A DNA stretch of 64,000 nt, taken from Luteimonas panaciterrae (GTDB lineage: Bacteria > Pseudomonadota > Gammaproteobacteria > Xanthomonadales > Xanthomonadaceae). A program made the translations under genes and the position numbers. Below, one piece after another: positions 17,900 through 26,240 of this stretch. Location: contig NZ_JAJAVH010000014.1 in the NCBI RefSeq assembly GCF_020511115.1, positions 94,648-158,647 of the forward strand, in the 5' to 3' direction. A model generated the notes under the pieces. It saw only the letters and a program-made list of their open reading frames with translations, had not been told where the DNA came from and made no database searches. How positions within the stretch are numbered: position 1 is the stretch's first letter; every line of letters begins with the position of its first letter.

Positions 17900-19294
17900 T
17901 CAGGCCAGCACTTCGTAGCACGGACGATATTCGCCCGCGATCTTCATGCGACGCTGCTCGACGAACGCGCGCAGCAACGCATCCAGCGCCTGCATCATGT
18001 CGGTGTCGCCGTGGATCTGGAACGGCCCGAACTGCTCGATGCGCCGCATGCCGTCTTCCTTGACGTTGCCGGCGACGATGCCGGAGAACGCGCGACGCAG
18101 ATCGGCCGCCAGCTCGTGCGGCTTGCGCCCATGATGCAAATCGAGCCCGGCCATCGCCTCGTGCGTGGGCGCGAACGGCTGCTGGAACGTGAGCGGAATC
18201 GTCAGCGCCCAGTTGAAATAGAACGAATCCTTCTGCGCGATGCGGTACTCACGCACCTTGGCGATACCGGTCGTCATGCGCTTGGCCACGGCCGCCGGGT
18301 CGCCAACGATGATCTCGTAGCGATCCGTCGCCGCATCGCCGAGCGTGAGACGGATGAACTTGTCGATCTGCTCGAAGTACGGCGCCGCCGCCACCGGTCC
18401 GGTGAGGATCAGCGGGAACGGCAGCTGCGCGTTTTCCTCACGCAACAGAATGCCGAGCAGATACAGGATTTCCTCCGCCGTGCCGACGCCACCGGGGAAG
18501 ACGATGATGCCGTGACCCAGGCGCACGAACGCTTCGAGACGTTTCTCGATGTCCGGCATGATCACCAGGTGATTCACGATCGGGTTCGGCGATTCGGCCG
18601 CAATGATGCCCGGCTCGGTGATGCCGATGTAGCGCGTGCGGCGCTTGCGCTGCTTGGCGTGGGCAATCGTCGCGCCCTTCATCGGTCCCTTCATCGCGCC
18701 CGGGCCGCAGCCGGTGCAGATGTCGAGCCCGCGCAGGCCGAGTTCGTAGCCCACGTCCTTGGTGTATTCGTATTCGTCGCGGCTGATGGAATGGCCACCC
18801 CAGCACACGACCAGATTGGGCTCGGCCGGCTGCAGGATGCGCGCATTGCGCAGCAGGCCGAACACCGCGTTGGTCAGCCCCGCGGAAGATTCGAGGTCGG
18901 CCGCGTACTCCGGCCCCAGCTCGATGGCGGTATAGGCCAGGTCGCGCACGACCGCGAACAGCAGCTCCGCGACGCCGCGGATGATCTCGCCATCCACGAA
19001 CGCCATCGCCGGCGCGTTGATCAGATCGATGCGCACACCGCGATCCTGCTGCAGCACCTGGATGTCGAAATCCGGATACAGCTCCTGCGCGGCGCGCGGA
19101 TCATCGGAAGCGCTGCCGCTGGTCAGCACCGCCAGCGCGCAGCGGCGCAGCAGCTCGTGCATGCCGCCGCTGGAAGCGTCCTTCAGCCGCGCGACCTCGT
19201 CACGCGAGAGCACATCCAGCCCGCCCTTCGGATAGATCCGGGCGTTCACCACCGGCAGCGCCTTCGCCGCCGTACTCGTCTCGGTCATTTTCAT
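17900..19294 (-). CDS. ppnN: Nucleotide 5'-monophosphate nucleosidase PpnN (LOG family)
   Basis: 464 residues, matching the PpnN/YgdH family in length. It has a PpnN-type N-terminal domain (ARIYPKGGLDVLSRDEVARL), the Rossmann-like LOG core with GCGPGAMKGPMKGA and PGGVGTAEEI (nucleotide and phosphate binding), and the family C-terminal domain. PpnN cleaves purine and pyrimidine nucleoside monophosphates to base plus ribose 5-phosphate and in E. coli is stimulated by (p)ppGpp. It is cytoplasmic and stands as a single gene, convergent with the kinase. Confidence 0.93.
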   Translation of the reverse strand: MKMTETSTAAKALPVVNARIYPKGGLDVLSRDEVARLKDASSGGMHELLRRCALAVLTSGSASDDPRAAQELYPDFDIQVLQQDRGVRIDLINAPAMAFVDGEIIRGVAELLFAVVRDLAYTAIELGPEYAADLESSAGLTNAVFGLLRNARILQPAEPNLVVCWGGHSISRDEYEYTKDVGYELGLRGLDICTGCGPGAMKGPMKGATIAHAKQRKRRTRYIGITEPGIIAAESPNPIVNHLVIMPDIEKRLEAFVRLGHGIIVFPGGVGTAEEILYLLGILLREENAQLPFPLILTGPVAAAPYFEQIDKFIRLTLGDAATDRYEIIVGDPAAVAKRMTTGIAKVREYRIAQKDSFYFNWALTIPLTFQQPFAPTHEAMAGLDLHHGRKPHELAADLRRAFSGIVAGNVKEDGMRRIEQFGPFQIHGDTDMMQALDALLRAFVEQRRMKIAGEYRPCYEVLA

Positions 19295-19340
19295 CGTGTC
19301 TCTTCTTGATACCGCCGGACTTTAACGCAAACCCGGCGGC

Positions 19341-19372
19341 AAAAAAACGGCCGGGTCGCCCCGGCCGTTTTT
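19341..19372 (-). terminator. Strong bidirectional terminator downstream of the Oar-like receptor
   Basis: AAAAACGGCCGGG (19343-19355) pairs perfectly with CCCGGCCGTTTTT (19360-19372), loop TCGC. On the minus strand it follows the receptor stop by about 24 bases and has a run of T; it separates the receptor from ppnN. Confidence 0.88.
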
Positions 19373-19395
19373 CGTTGCTGCGGCTCAGCGCTACA

Positions 19396-22300
19396 TCAGA
19401 ACTTGTAGCGGAAGCCCACCTGCACCGACCACTGCGAGACACCGACGTTGAAACCGTCGGCATCGGCGTTGGCCACGGCCGGCGCCTCCGGGCTGGTGAA
19501 GTTGTAGATGTACTTGCCGCTCGTGGGATCGATGCCGGTGGCACGCAGCACCGTGGCGTCGGCGAAGAAGCCGTAGTCGTAGATGTGGCCCCAGTCCTTG
19601 TCGATCAGGTTGCCGACGTTCTGGATGTCCAGCCAGATCTCCGACTTGTGACCCTTGAAGAAGCCCGGCAGCTCCTGGCTGATGCGGATGTCGAAGGTGT
19701 TCACCCAATCGCCACGGAAGCCATTGCGCGGCGCTGCCTGGCCGGCGTAACGGGCGAGTTCGGGATGCTTCGACAGCCATTCGAAGAACTGCTGCTCCAT
19801 CTGCGCGCCGCCACTGAACACCACGTCGCCAGGACCCGCCGGCACGTAGAACAGATCGTTGACGCGGCTGTCGCCGTTGACGTCATTGGAGTAGATGTAG
19901 CTGAACGGACGACCGCTGCGGCCTTCGTAGAACAGACCGATGCTGGTCTCGTAGTCGCCGAAGAACTTGTGCTTCCAGTTCAGAGCACCGGTGAGGCGAT
20001 CCTTGATCTCGTAACGGGCCGTGTCGGCCTCGTCCTGGTTGATCTGGAAGATGTTGTTGTAGTTCCAGCCGGAGGTCGCGGTCGAGCTGGTCAGGCCGCT
20101 GACTTCTTCGGCATTGGTGTGGGTGTAACCCAGCGACCAGGACCAGTCGCTCTCGGCGCTCCACGGCTTTTCCAGGCTGACGGTGAACTGGTTGCTCTTG
20201 CCCTTGTCGGTGTTGTCGAGCAACAGCACATCGCCGAAGCGCGAATCGCGATTGGCGCGGGCGCTGCTGAAGGTGTTCGAGTTGCGCCAGTACAGCAGAC
20301 GGCCGTCCTGACCCACGGACGGGCCGGTCTGGCTGGCGCTGTTCGGCGCGCCGACGTCCAGACGCTGGTAGTACAGCGCCGACTTGACGTCGGTGAGCAG
20401 CAACTCGGCCGAGAACACGATGCCGTACCACGGCAGTTCGTGGTCGATCGCCAGGTTGGCCTTCCACACCGACGGCAGTTCGAAGTCTGGTGCGATGAAG
20501 TTGATGTTCTGGCGCGGGGTCGACGGCGTGCTGCCGCTGGCGAACTCTTCGACCTGGGTGTAGTTCAGACCGGTGGTGTTGTAGGCGTTGCTCAGCCACA
20601 CCTGCGGCGAATCACCCTGGAACAGACCGACGCCGCCGCGCAACTGCGTCGGACGCTCGGTGGCGAAGGTGTAGTTGAAGCCGAAGCGCGGCTGCCACAG
20701 CCACTTGTCGCCGCCGGTATCGCTGTTGTCGTAGCCGTAGACTTGCTGCGCGAGCGGGTTGTATTCCGGATCGCTGTCGATCTTGAAGCTGTCGCCGCGC
20801 ACGCCGAAGGTCAAGGTCAGCTTGTCGTTGACGTACCACTTGTCCTGCACGAACAGGCCCAGCGACTTGTAGGTGTAGTCGGCGGCCATGTTGTTGACGT
20901 CGCCGCCAACCGGATTGCGGAACTGGCGGTAGCTCCAGGTGCCGTTACGGAAATCGTTGAGGCTGTTGTAGATGTAGGAACCGTCGACGAACGGCGCGTA
21001 GAGGTTGAAGATCTCGTTGGTCGCGTAGTCGAAGCCGAACTTCACTTCGTGATCGCCGAGGTTGAAGATACCGGCGCCGTAGTAGTTCCAGGTCTTGGTG
21101 AACAGATCGTTGTACTGCGAGTTCGATTCCGTGCCGAGCCACAGTGCCGGGTTCTGGCCGACGCCATCCGCGTTCGGGGCGCCGTAGGCGATCTTGACTT
21201 CCGGCGTACCGGAGGTCGGCGTGTTGCGGATCGCCGAATAGTCGCGGTACGAGACCTTGAACTCGGTCGAGAAGGTATCGGTCCAGTCGCTGAACAGCTG
21301 GGCGACGTAGCTCTCGACGGTCTTGTCGTGCTGATACCAGTAGGAGCTCAGCGAAGCGGAACCGGTGTTGCCGGCGTTGAAGCCGTTGAGGCGCAGCTTG
21401 CTCTGCTCGAGCTTGCTGTAGCGGAAGTCGGCGCGGTGCTGGTCGTTGATGTTCCAGTCCAGCTTGATCGCGTATTCCTCGAGATCGGTATCGCTGTTGC
21501 TGCTCAGGCCGCCGGCCTCGAAGCCGCCGAAGTTGCTGTTGCCGGCGCGGGCGATATCCGCCGCTTCGGTCGCATCCGCCGGATCGATCCGGCCAATGCC
21601 CAGCGGGCTGTTGGCGATGTCGGCGCCGGGCGCCGCCTGCTTGAACTTCTCGTAGTTGGCGAAGAAGAACAGCTTGTCCTTGACGATCGGGCCGCCGAGG
21701 GTGAAACCGTAGGTTTCTTCCTTGGTGAAGCCGTTGAAGGGCTCGCCTTCCGGATCGTCGCCGAACCAGTCGCCGTCACGGTAGGTGCCGTACACCGAAC
21801 CGTGGAATTCGTTGGTACCGGACTTGGTCACGGCATCGACCACCGCGCCGGTGCCACCGGTGATGGTGACGTCGTAGTTGGCCAGATCGACGTTGATGGC
21901 TTCGATCGCTTCCATCGACACCGGCTGACGGCGCGTCGGCATGTTGTTGCCTTCCAGGCCGAAGGTGTCGCTGGCGGAGACGCCGTCGATGCGGATGGCG
22001 TTGTAACGCGGGTTCTGACCACCGGCGCTGATGCTGCCCGAGGCGCGGTCGACGAAGGCCACGCGCGGATCGAGGCGCATGTAGTCCTGGATGTTGCCGC
22101 CGATCGACGGCAGCGCGTCGATGGTCTGGCGCGTGACGTTGGTGCCGGTGCCCATCTTCGAGGCGCTGAACACTTCCGAGCCGCCGGCGGCGATCGCCTG
22201 CACGGTACCCAGCGTGGTGACGTCGTTATTCAGCTGCGCATCGATCGTGCTGATCTGGTTCAGGGTGAGGAAGACGTTCTCTTCCGTATCGGTACCGGAC

Positions 22301-22569
22301 CCCGCCTTGTTGACGGTGATGCTGTACGGACCACCCACGCGCAGACCGCGCGCGGTGTAACGACCGTTGGCGTCGGTGGTGGCACGGCTCACGGTGCCCG
22401 ACTCGACGTGGGTGATGGTGACTTCAGCCCCCGCAACCGGCTGGCCATCGGCGCCAGTGACCAGGCCGCCGACGCCGGCGGAGGTGCTTTGTGCAAAGGC
22501 GGGCGCTGCAGCGAGCGCGGCGATCAGACCGAGCGACAGCTTGGAGAGTCGGACGCGGGATTGCTTCAT
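19396..22569 (-). CDS. TonB-dependent receptor, Oar/OmpA-related type
   Basis: 1057 residues starting MKQSRVRLSKLSLGLIAALA with Sec cleavage after AFA. Residues about 30-115 form a carboxypeptidase-regulatory-like domain (GGLVTGADGQPVAGAEVTIT); a plug follows (about 120-270, with NPRYNAIRIDGVSASDTFGL and GTGAVVDAVTKSGTNEFHGS), then a large beta-barrel ending in aromatic SVQVGFRYKF. This matches Oar-type receptors common in Xanthomonadaceae, which handle large substrates such as peptides or polysaccharides; the substrate is unknown. The upstream region contains a palindrome and direct repeats, suggesting specific regulation. An upstream in-frame extension exists, but the signal peptide fixes the start. 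Confidence 0.92.
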   Translation of the reverse strand: MKQSRVRLSKLSLGLIAALAAAPAFAQSTSAGVGGLVTGADGQPVAGAEVTITHVESGTVSRATTDANGRYTARGLRVGGPYSITVNKAGSGTDTEENVFLTLNQISTIDAQLNNDVTTLGTVQAIAAGGSEVFSASKMGTGTNVTRQTIDALPSIGGNIQDYMRLDPRVAFVDRASGSISAGGQNPRYNAIRIDGVSASDTFGLEGNNMPTRRQPVSMEAIEAINVDLANYDVTITGGTGAVVDAVTKSGTNEFHGSVYGTYRDGDWFGDDPEGEPFNGFTKEETYGFTLGGPIVKDKLFFFANYEKFKQAAPGADIANSPLGIGRIDPADATEAADIARAGNSNFGGFEAGGLSSNSDTDLEEYAIKLDWNINDQHRADFRYSKLEQSKLRLNGFNAGNTGSASLSSYWYQHDKTVESYVAQLFSDWTDTFSTEFKVSYRDYSAIRNTPTSGTPEVKIAYGAPNADGVGQNPALWLGTESNSQYNDLFTKTWNYYGAGIFNLGDHEVKFGFDYATNEIFNLYAPFVDGSYIYNSLNDFRNGTWSYRQFRNPVGGDVNNMAADYTYKSLGLFVQDKWYVNDKLTLTFGVRGDSFKIDSDPEYNPLAQQVYGYDNSDTGGDKWLWQPRFGFNYTFATERPTQLRGGVGLFQGDSPQVWLSNAYNTTGLNYTQVEEFASGSTPSTPRQNINFIAPDFELPSVWKANLAIDHELPWYGIVFSAELLLTDVKSALYYQRLDVGAPNSASQTGPSVGQDGRLLYWRNSNTFSSARANRDSRFGDVLLLDNTDKGKSNQFTVSLEKPWSAESDWSWSLGYTHTNAEEVSGLTSSTATSGWNYNNIFQINQDEADTARYEIKDRLTGALNWKHKFFGDYETSIGLFYEGRSGRPFSYIYSNDVNGDSRVNDLFYVPAGPGDVVFSGGAQMEQQFFEWLSKHPELARYAGQAAPRNGFRGDWVNTFDIRISQELPGFFKGHKSEIWLDIQNVGNLIDKDWGHIYDYGFFADATVLRATGIDPTSGKYIYNFTSPEAPAVANADADGFNVGVSQWSVQVGFRYKF

Positions 22570-22921
22570 GGGTGATGGCCTCGAAAGCAGTTTTGGACGA
22601 TTGGATGAATGACGCGCGCAGACGCGCATCAAAGAAGAAATTTCGAAATGGGATGTCCCCAACCCCTTGCGTCCCTGCACACGGCCGTCACGCGGGGTTA
22701 ACAACAGGTTAACACGATAGCCGGGCTGCATGACAGTCAAATGACTGTTTTTCGCAACCATCACAGTGTGCCCGATCCACGCCAGAATTTCGTGGAGCCA
22801 GGACTCTAAAAAAGACATTCCGGGACTTGAATGTCGACATCCGATGACCGTGATCTATCGGCATTGTCTGCAGGGATGCCTCAGCAATCCCCGCTAAGTA
22901 CTTGTCGATTCGTTTCGACGT
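22570..22921. promoter_or_regulatory. Upstream region of the Oar-like receptor with palindrome and direct repeats
   Basis: A 352-base gap without a gene. It holds a perfect 7-2-7 palindrome, ACAGTCA-AA-TGACTGT (22733-22748), which contains a TTGACT -35-like hexamer on the minus strand (22735-22740), and a direct repeat GGTTAACA at 22696-22703 and 22707-22714, spaced by one helical turn (11 bp). A TATCGT -10-like hexamer (22714-22719) is only 15 bases from the -35. The palindrome is well placed for a repressor or activator. Confidence 0.45.
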
Positions 22922-23521
22922 TCAGACAGTCGGCCCAAGCCGCAGATAGGTACTGATGCCGTCGAGGAACATCTGCACGGAAATCGCCACCAGCAGCATG
23001 CCCATCAGGCGCTCGATGGCGATCAAGGCACGGCCGCCGAGCAGTTTGTAGAGCATGGTGGCCGAGAGCAGGATCACCGCCGTCGCTCCCCAGGCGATCA
23101 GCAAGGCAATGCTCCAGTCGTCCAGACGCGCGGGGTCGTTGCTGCCCATCAGCATGACCGCGGCCATGCCGGAAGGTCCGGCGATCATCGGGATTGCGAC
23201 TGGCACGATGAAGGGTTCGCCGCCGGGCAACTCGCCCATCAAGCCTTCCGGTGGCGGAAAAATCATGCGGATACCGATCAGGAACAACACGATGCCGCCG
23301 GCGATCGACACCGATTCCTGACGCAGATGCATCAGCTCCAGCGCGTACTTGCCGAACCACAGGAACAGCAGCAGCACCACCAGCGCGATGATCAGCTCGC
23401 GGATCAGCACCATGCGCTGACGTTTGGGCGTGAGCGGCCGCAGCAGGCTCAAGACCACCGGCACGTTGCCGAGCGGATCGAGAATCAGGAACAGCAGCAG
23501 CGCGGCGGACGCGATCGTCAT
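22922..23521 (-). CDS. MarC family integral membrane protein
   Basis: 199 residues with six hydrophobic segments (for example SAALLLFLILDPLGNVPVVL and VSIAGGIVLFLIGIRMIFPP). The LDPLGNVP and AIPMIAGPSGMAAVMLMG blocks are the MarC/YhgN signature. The family is widespread and its transport role remains unclear. The ATG overlaps the stop of the upstream SDR gene (ATGA at 23518-23521). Confidence 0.9.
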   Translation of the reverse strand: MTIASAALLLFLILDPLGNVPVVLSLLRPLTPKRQRMVLIRELIIALVVLLLFLWFGKYALELMHLRQESVSIAGGIVLFLIGIRMIFPPPEGLMGELPGGEPFIVPVAIPMIAGPSGMAAVMLMGSNDPARLDDWSIALLIAWGATAVILLSATMLYKLLGGRALIAIERLMGMLLVAISVQMFLDGISTYLRLGPTV

Positions 23522-24261
23522 GCGCGCACCGCGGGCGGCGCGGCCCAGATCGTGCCGCGATGTTGCTTTCCGGCAGCCGACAGCAACGTCACGCAGGCAT
23601 CCGCGTATGCCGCTGGATCCAAGGCGAGCCGGTCGTCTTCTTCCACATACGCTTTCGAACGCAGCGCGGTGCGCATGCCGCCCAACTGCAGACCACTCAC
23701 GCGCACCGGGGTGCTGGCGAGTTCCGCGTGCAGCATCCCGACCAGGGCCGCACTGCCCTGCTGCGCCAATCCATAGCCGCCCCAGTAGGCGCCACCGCTG
23801 CGCGCGGGGTCGTCGAGGGCGAACACCACCGCGCCATCATCCGCACGCTTCAGCAGCGGCAGGCAGGCCTGCGTGAGCCACCAGCGCGCGGTGAGGTTGA
23901 CGTGGATGGCGCGGGCGAAGTCGGCGGGATCGGTGCGTTCCATCGCCGCCAGTCCCTTGAACTCGGCGGCGCAGTGCAGCAGTCCGTCGAGACGGCCAAG
24001 CCCCGATTCGATGCGCGCGGCCAGTTCGGCGTAATCGTCCGGCGCGGCGCCTTCGAGATCGAGCGGATAGTTGGCCGGCTCGGCGGCCGTCGTTTCCTGC
24101 CGGATCGCGTCGTAGACACGATTCAACTTCGGCACCTTGCGGCCGAGCAGCACCAGCGTCGCGCCCTCGCGCGCGCAGGCGAGCGCGGCCGCGCGACCGA
24201 GGCCGCCGTAGGCGCCCGTCACCAGAATGACCCTGCCTTTCAATGCGGAGCCTTCCTGCAT
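23518..24261 (-). CDS. YciK-like short-chain dehydrogenase with degenerate active site
   Basis: 247 residues with the SDR nucleotide-binding motif VTGAYGGLGRAAAL (TGxxxGxG) and an overall YciK-like layout (DGLLHCAAEF in place of the usual NAG region; ARWWLTQACLPLLK). The active site is unusual: where YciK has a Ser-rich strand and YxxxK, this protein reads VVFALDDPARSGGAYWGGYG followed by LAQQGS, so the catalytic Tyr is followed by GLAQ (Lys to Gln) and the catalytic Ser is Asp-Asp. Classical oxidoreductase activity is doubtful. ATG at 24261 is used; an alternative GTG at 24318 overlaps the grxD stop (GTGA) and would add 19 residues. Operon: grxD, this gene, marC. Confidence 0.82.
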   Translation of the reverse strand: MQEGSALKGRVILVTGAYGGLGRAAALACAREGATLVLLGRKVPKLNRVYDAIRQETTAAEPANYPLDLEGAAPDDYAELAARIESGLGRLDGLLHCAAEFKGLAAMERTDPADFARAIHVNLTARWWLTQACLPLLKRADDGAVVFALDDPARSGGAYWGGYGLAQQGSAALVGMLHAELASTPVRVSGLQLGGMRTALRSKAYVEEDDRLALDPAAYADACVTLLSAAGKQHRGTIWAAPPAVRA

Positions 24262-24314
24262 GGAGCCGGCGTGCGCGCCCTGCGATGTGGCTTCGCCGTC
24301 GGTCCGCACCGCGC

Positions 24315-24635
24315 TCACGCCTTTTGCACTTCCGAGATCATGCGCGCGAGTTCGCCGGATTCGTACAACTCCAGCGTGATGTCGCAGCCGCCGATCAACT
24401 CGCCGTGGATGAACAGCTGCGGGAAGGTCGGCCAGTTGGAATAGCGCGGCAGGTTGGCGCGGACTTCCGGCTCCTCGAGCACATTGATCGTGTGCAGCTC
24501 GGTGGCGCCGGCGGCCTTCAGCGCCTGCACGGTGCGGCTGGAGAAGCCGCACATCGGGAATTGCGGCGTGCCCTTCATGAAGAGAACGATGGGATGGCCT
24601 TCGACTTCGGCCTGGATGCGTTCGAGAACGGCCAT
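24315..24635 (-). CDS. grxD: Monothiol glutaredoxin, Grx4 family
   Basis: 106 residues with the monothiol motif CGFS at Cys29 (GTPQFPMCGFSSRTV), the TVP-like segment WPTFPQLFIHGELIGGCDI and the glutathione-binding residues of the family. Grx4 proteins bind a [2Fe-2S] cluster bridged by glutathione and pass it to acceptors or act with BolA. ATG at 24635 has a CAGGAG Shine-Dalgarno. First gene of the operon with the SDR and MarC genes; divergent from the SOD gene, sharing a 146-bp promoter region. Confidence 0.95.
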   Translation of the reverse strand: MAVLERIQAEVEGHPIVLFMKGTPQFPMCGFSSRTVQALKAAGATELHTINVLEEPEVRANLPRYSNWPTFPQLFIHGELIGGCDITLELYESGELARMISEVQKA

Positions 24636-24781
24636 GGTGAAAAACTCCTGGAGACACGGTCGCGGCATGCGCGAGGGCCGTGGGTCGTGCTTGTGGGGGT
24701 GGAATTGCATATTGTAAGCCCGGACGCCCGCATCATCGGGGCTGTCAAACCAGGGGCCAGCCTTTTCAACCCGACCGGAAC

Positions 24782-25366
24782 ATGACCCTCGAAATCCCTT
24801 CCCTGCCCTACACGACCAGCGCCCTCGAACCGCATCTGTCCGCCGAGACGGTGGAAAGCCATCACAACCTGCAGAAGGCGCATCTGGCGCAGGTGAATGC
24901 CGCGATCGAGGGCACCGAGCTCGCCGAAGCGGCCTTGCAGGACATCGTGCGCAAGGCGCAGGGCAACCTGTTCAACCATGCCTCGCAGGCCTGGAACGAT
25001 GCCTTCTACTGGGCGAGCCTGAAGCCGGCGGCCGGCGGGGGTGGCGGCGAACCAGCGGACAAGCTGGCGGACGCCATCACCCGGACTTTCGGGGATTTCG
25101 CGCGCTTCAAGGCGCAATTCGCCGCGATCGCCGAGCGCACGTTCGGCTCGGGCTGGCTTTGGCTCCTGCAGCGCGGAGACGGCACGCTGAGCATCGCCGC
25201 CACCGCCAACGCCGCGACACCACTGACCGGCGACGACACGCCGCTGCTGGCGTGCTGCCTGTGGGAGCACGCCTACTATCTCGATTACCGCCACGCGCGC
25301 TCGAAGTACGTCGAGGCGTTCTGGAACATCGTGGATTGGCGCACGGTGGCCGATCGCATGAAGTGA
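24782..25366 (+). CDS. sodB: Fe/Mn superoxide dismutase family protein with altered metal ligands
   Basis: 194 residues, collinear with Fe-type SodB over nearly its whole length (start TLEIPSLPYTTSALEPHLSA; ASQAWNDAFYW; FGSGWLWL; WEHAYYLDYRHA). Aligned to the E. coli enzyme, ligands His26 and His160 are kept as His27 and His163, but ligand His73 is Asp (QAWND) and ligand Asp156 is Cys (LLACCLWEH, Cys159). The gate Tyr34 is also lost (one-residue deletion, His34 in its place), while the Gln69 of iron-type enzymes remains. Activity as a superoxide dismutase is therefore uncertain. Divergent from grxD, ended by a strong terminator. A paralogue elsewhere may be the working enzyme. Confidence 0.85.
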   Translation: MTLEIPSLPYTTSALEPHLSAETVESHHNLQKAHLAQVNAAIEGTELAEAALQDIVRKAQGNLFNHASQAWNDAFYWASLKPAAGGGGGEPADKLADAITRTFGDFARFKAQFAAIAERTFGSGWLWLLQRGDGTLSIAATANAATPLTGDDTPLLACCLWEHAYYLDYRHARSKYVEAFWNIVDWRTVADRMK

Positions 25367-25385
25367 CGCGCCCCACTTCGCTGGA

Positions 25386-25420
25386 CACGAAAACGCCGGG
25401 CATCGCCCGGCGTTTTCGTG
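25386..25420 (+). terminator. Bidirectional intrinsic terminator after the SOD gene
   Basis: CACGAAAACGCCGGGC (25386-25401) pairs perfectly over 16 bp with GCCCGGCGTTTTCGTG (25405-25420), loop ATC, with a T run in the right arm. It lies 20 bases after the SOD stop. Confidence 0.85.
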
Positions 25421-25574
25421 TGGATTGTCCGATGCATGCCAACCCGTAATTTTTTCGGACGGTTTGTCGAATTCGGTTTCGGTTGCTCGTCGTGATCGTG
25501 AAAGCCGGCAAAGCGACCTGCGGAACCAATCGATCTGACCCATCCCCGGGTCGGACTAACGCGAGGAGAAGGTG

Positions 25575-26201
25575 ATGAGAAAGTTGATCCTGACGATGGC
25601 CATGTCGCTCGACGGCTTTGTCAGCGGCCCCGAGGGCGAAATCCAATGGATATTCAGCGGCGATCAGGAAGCCATCGCCTGGAAAGTGGAGAACTTGTGG
25701 AACGCCGGCCTGCTCATCATGGGCAGCCGCTCCTTTCAGGCCATGGCCTCCTTTTGGCCAACTTCCACCACGGTGTTCGCCCCGCCGATGAATCAGATTC
25801 CCAAGGCGGTCTTTTCAAAACAGGGAACGATGATCCTGCAGGCGGCCGCCACGGCCAAAGGACCTGGAGACTCCCACACCGGCGACACCGAAACCGGGCA
25901 GCTTCAACCCGGCGCGGAAAGCTGGGCGGAGGCCTACGTGGCGAGCGGCGACCTGGCCCACGAAATCGCCAAGCTGAAGGCTCAGGATGGCAAGCCGATC
26001 ATCGCCCTGGGAGGCGCCAGCTTCGCGCGTAGTCTCATCGCCCAGAATCTGGTCGATGAGTACGCCCTGATGGTCTATCCGATCGCGCTGGGCAAAGGCC
26101 TGCCGATCTTCTCCGACCTGCCCGCTCCGAGGCCACTCGAGCTGGTCAGCTCGAGGGCCTTTCCGGGCGGCGCGGTGGCGCAGATTTATCGGCCGGCCTG
26201 A
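25575..26201 (+). CDS. Dihydrofolate reductase-fold / RibD C-terminal family protein
   Basis: 208 residues. The start MRKLILTMAMSLDGFVSGPE and the C-terminal IIALGGASFARSLIAQNLVD and LMVYPIALGKGLPIFSDL are typical of the DHFR/RibD_C (YyaP/YwjB-like) family, which binds NADPH; physiological substrates are mostly unknown. ATG at 25575 has GAGGAG seven bases upstream; a GTG one codon earlier is less likely. Monocistronic, with its own upstream gap after the SOD terminator. Confidence 0.85.
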   Translation: MRKLILTMAMSLDGFVSGPEGEIQWIFSGDQEAIAWKVENLWNAGLLIMGSRSFQAMASFWPTSTTVFAPPMNQIPKAVFSKQGTMILQAAATAKGPGDSHTGDTETGQLQPGAESWAEAYVASGDLAHEIAKLKAQDGKPIIALGGASFARSLIAQNLVDEYALMVYPIALGKGLPIFSDLPAPRPLELVSSRAFPGGAVAQIYRPA

Positions 26202-26240
26202 TCTTCAACGGCCAAACGGCGGCACATCGCTCGAAAACGA

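Noticed and set aside
19306..22575. A 1089-codon plus-strand open frame opposite the Oar-like receptor.
   Set aside because: Same antisense effect; Val/Arg/Ala-rich with no motif, and the opposite strand has signal peptide, plug and barrel.
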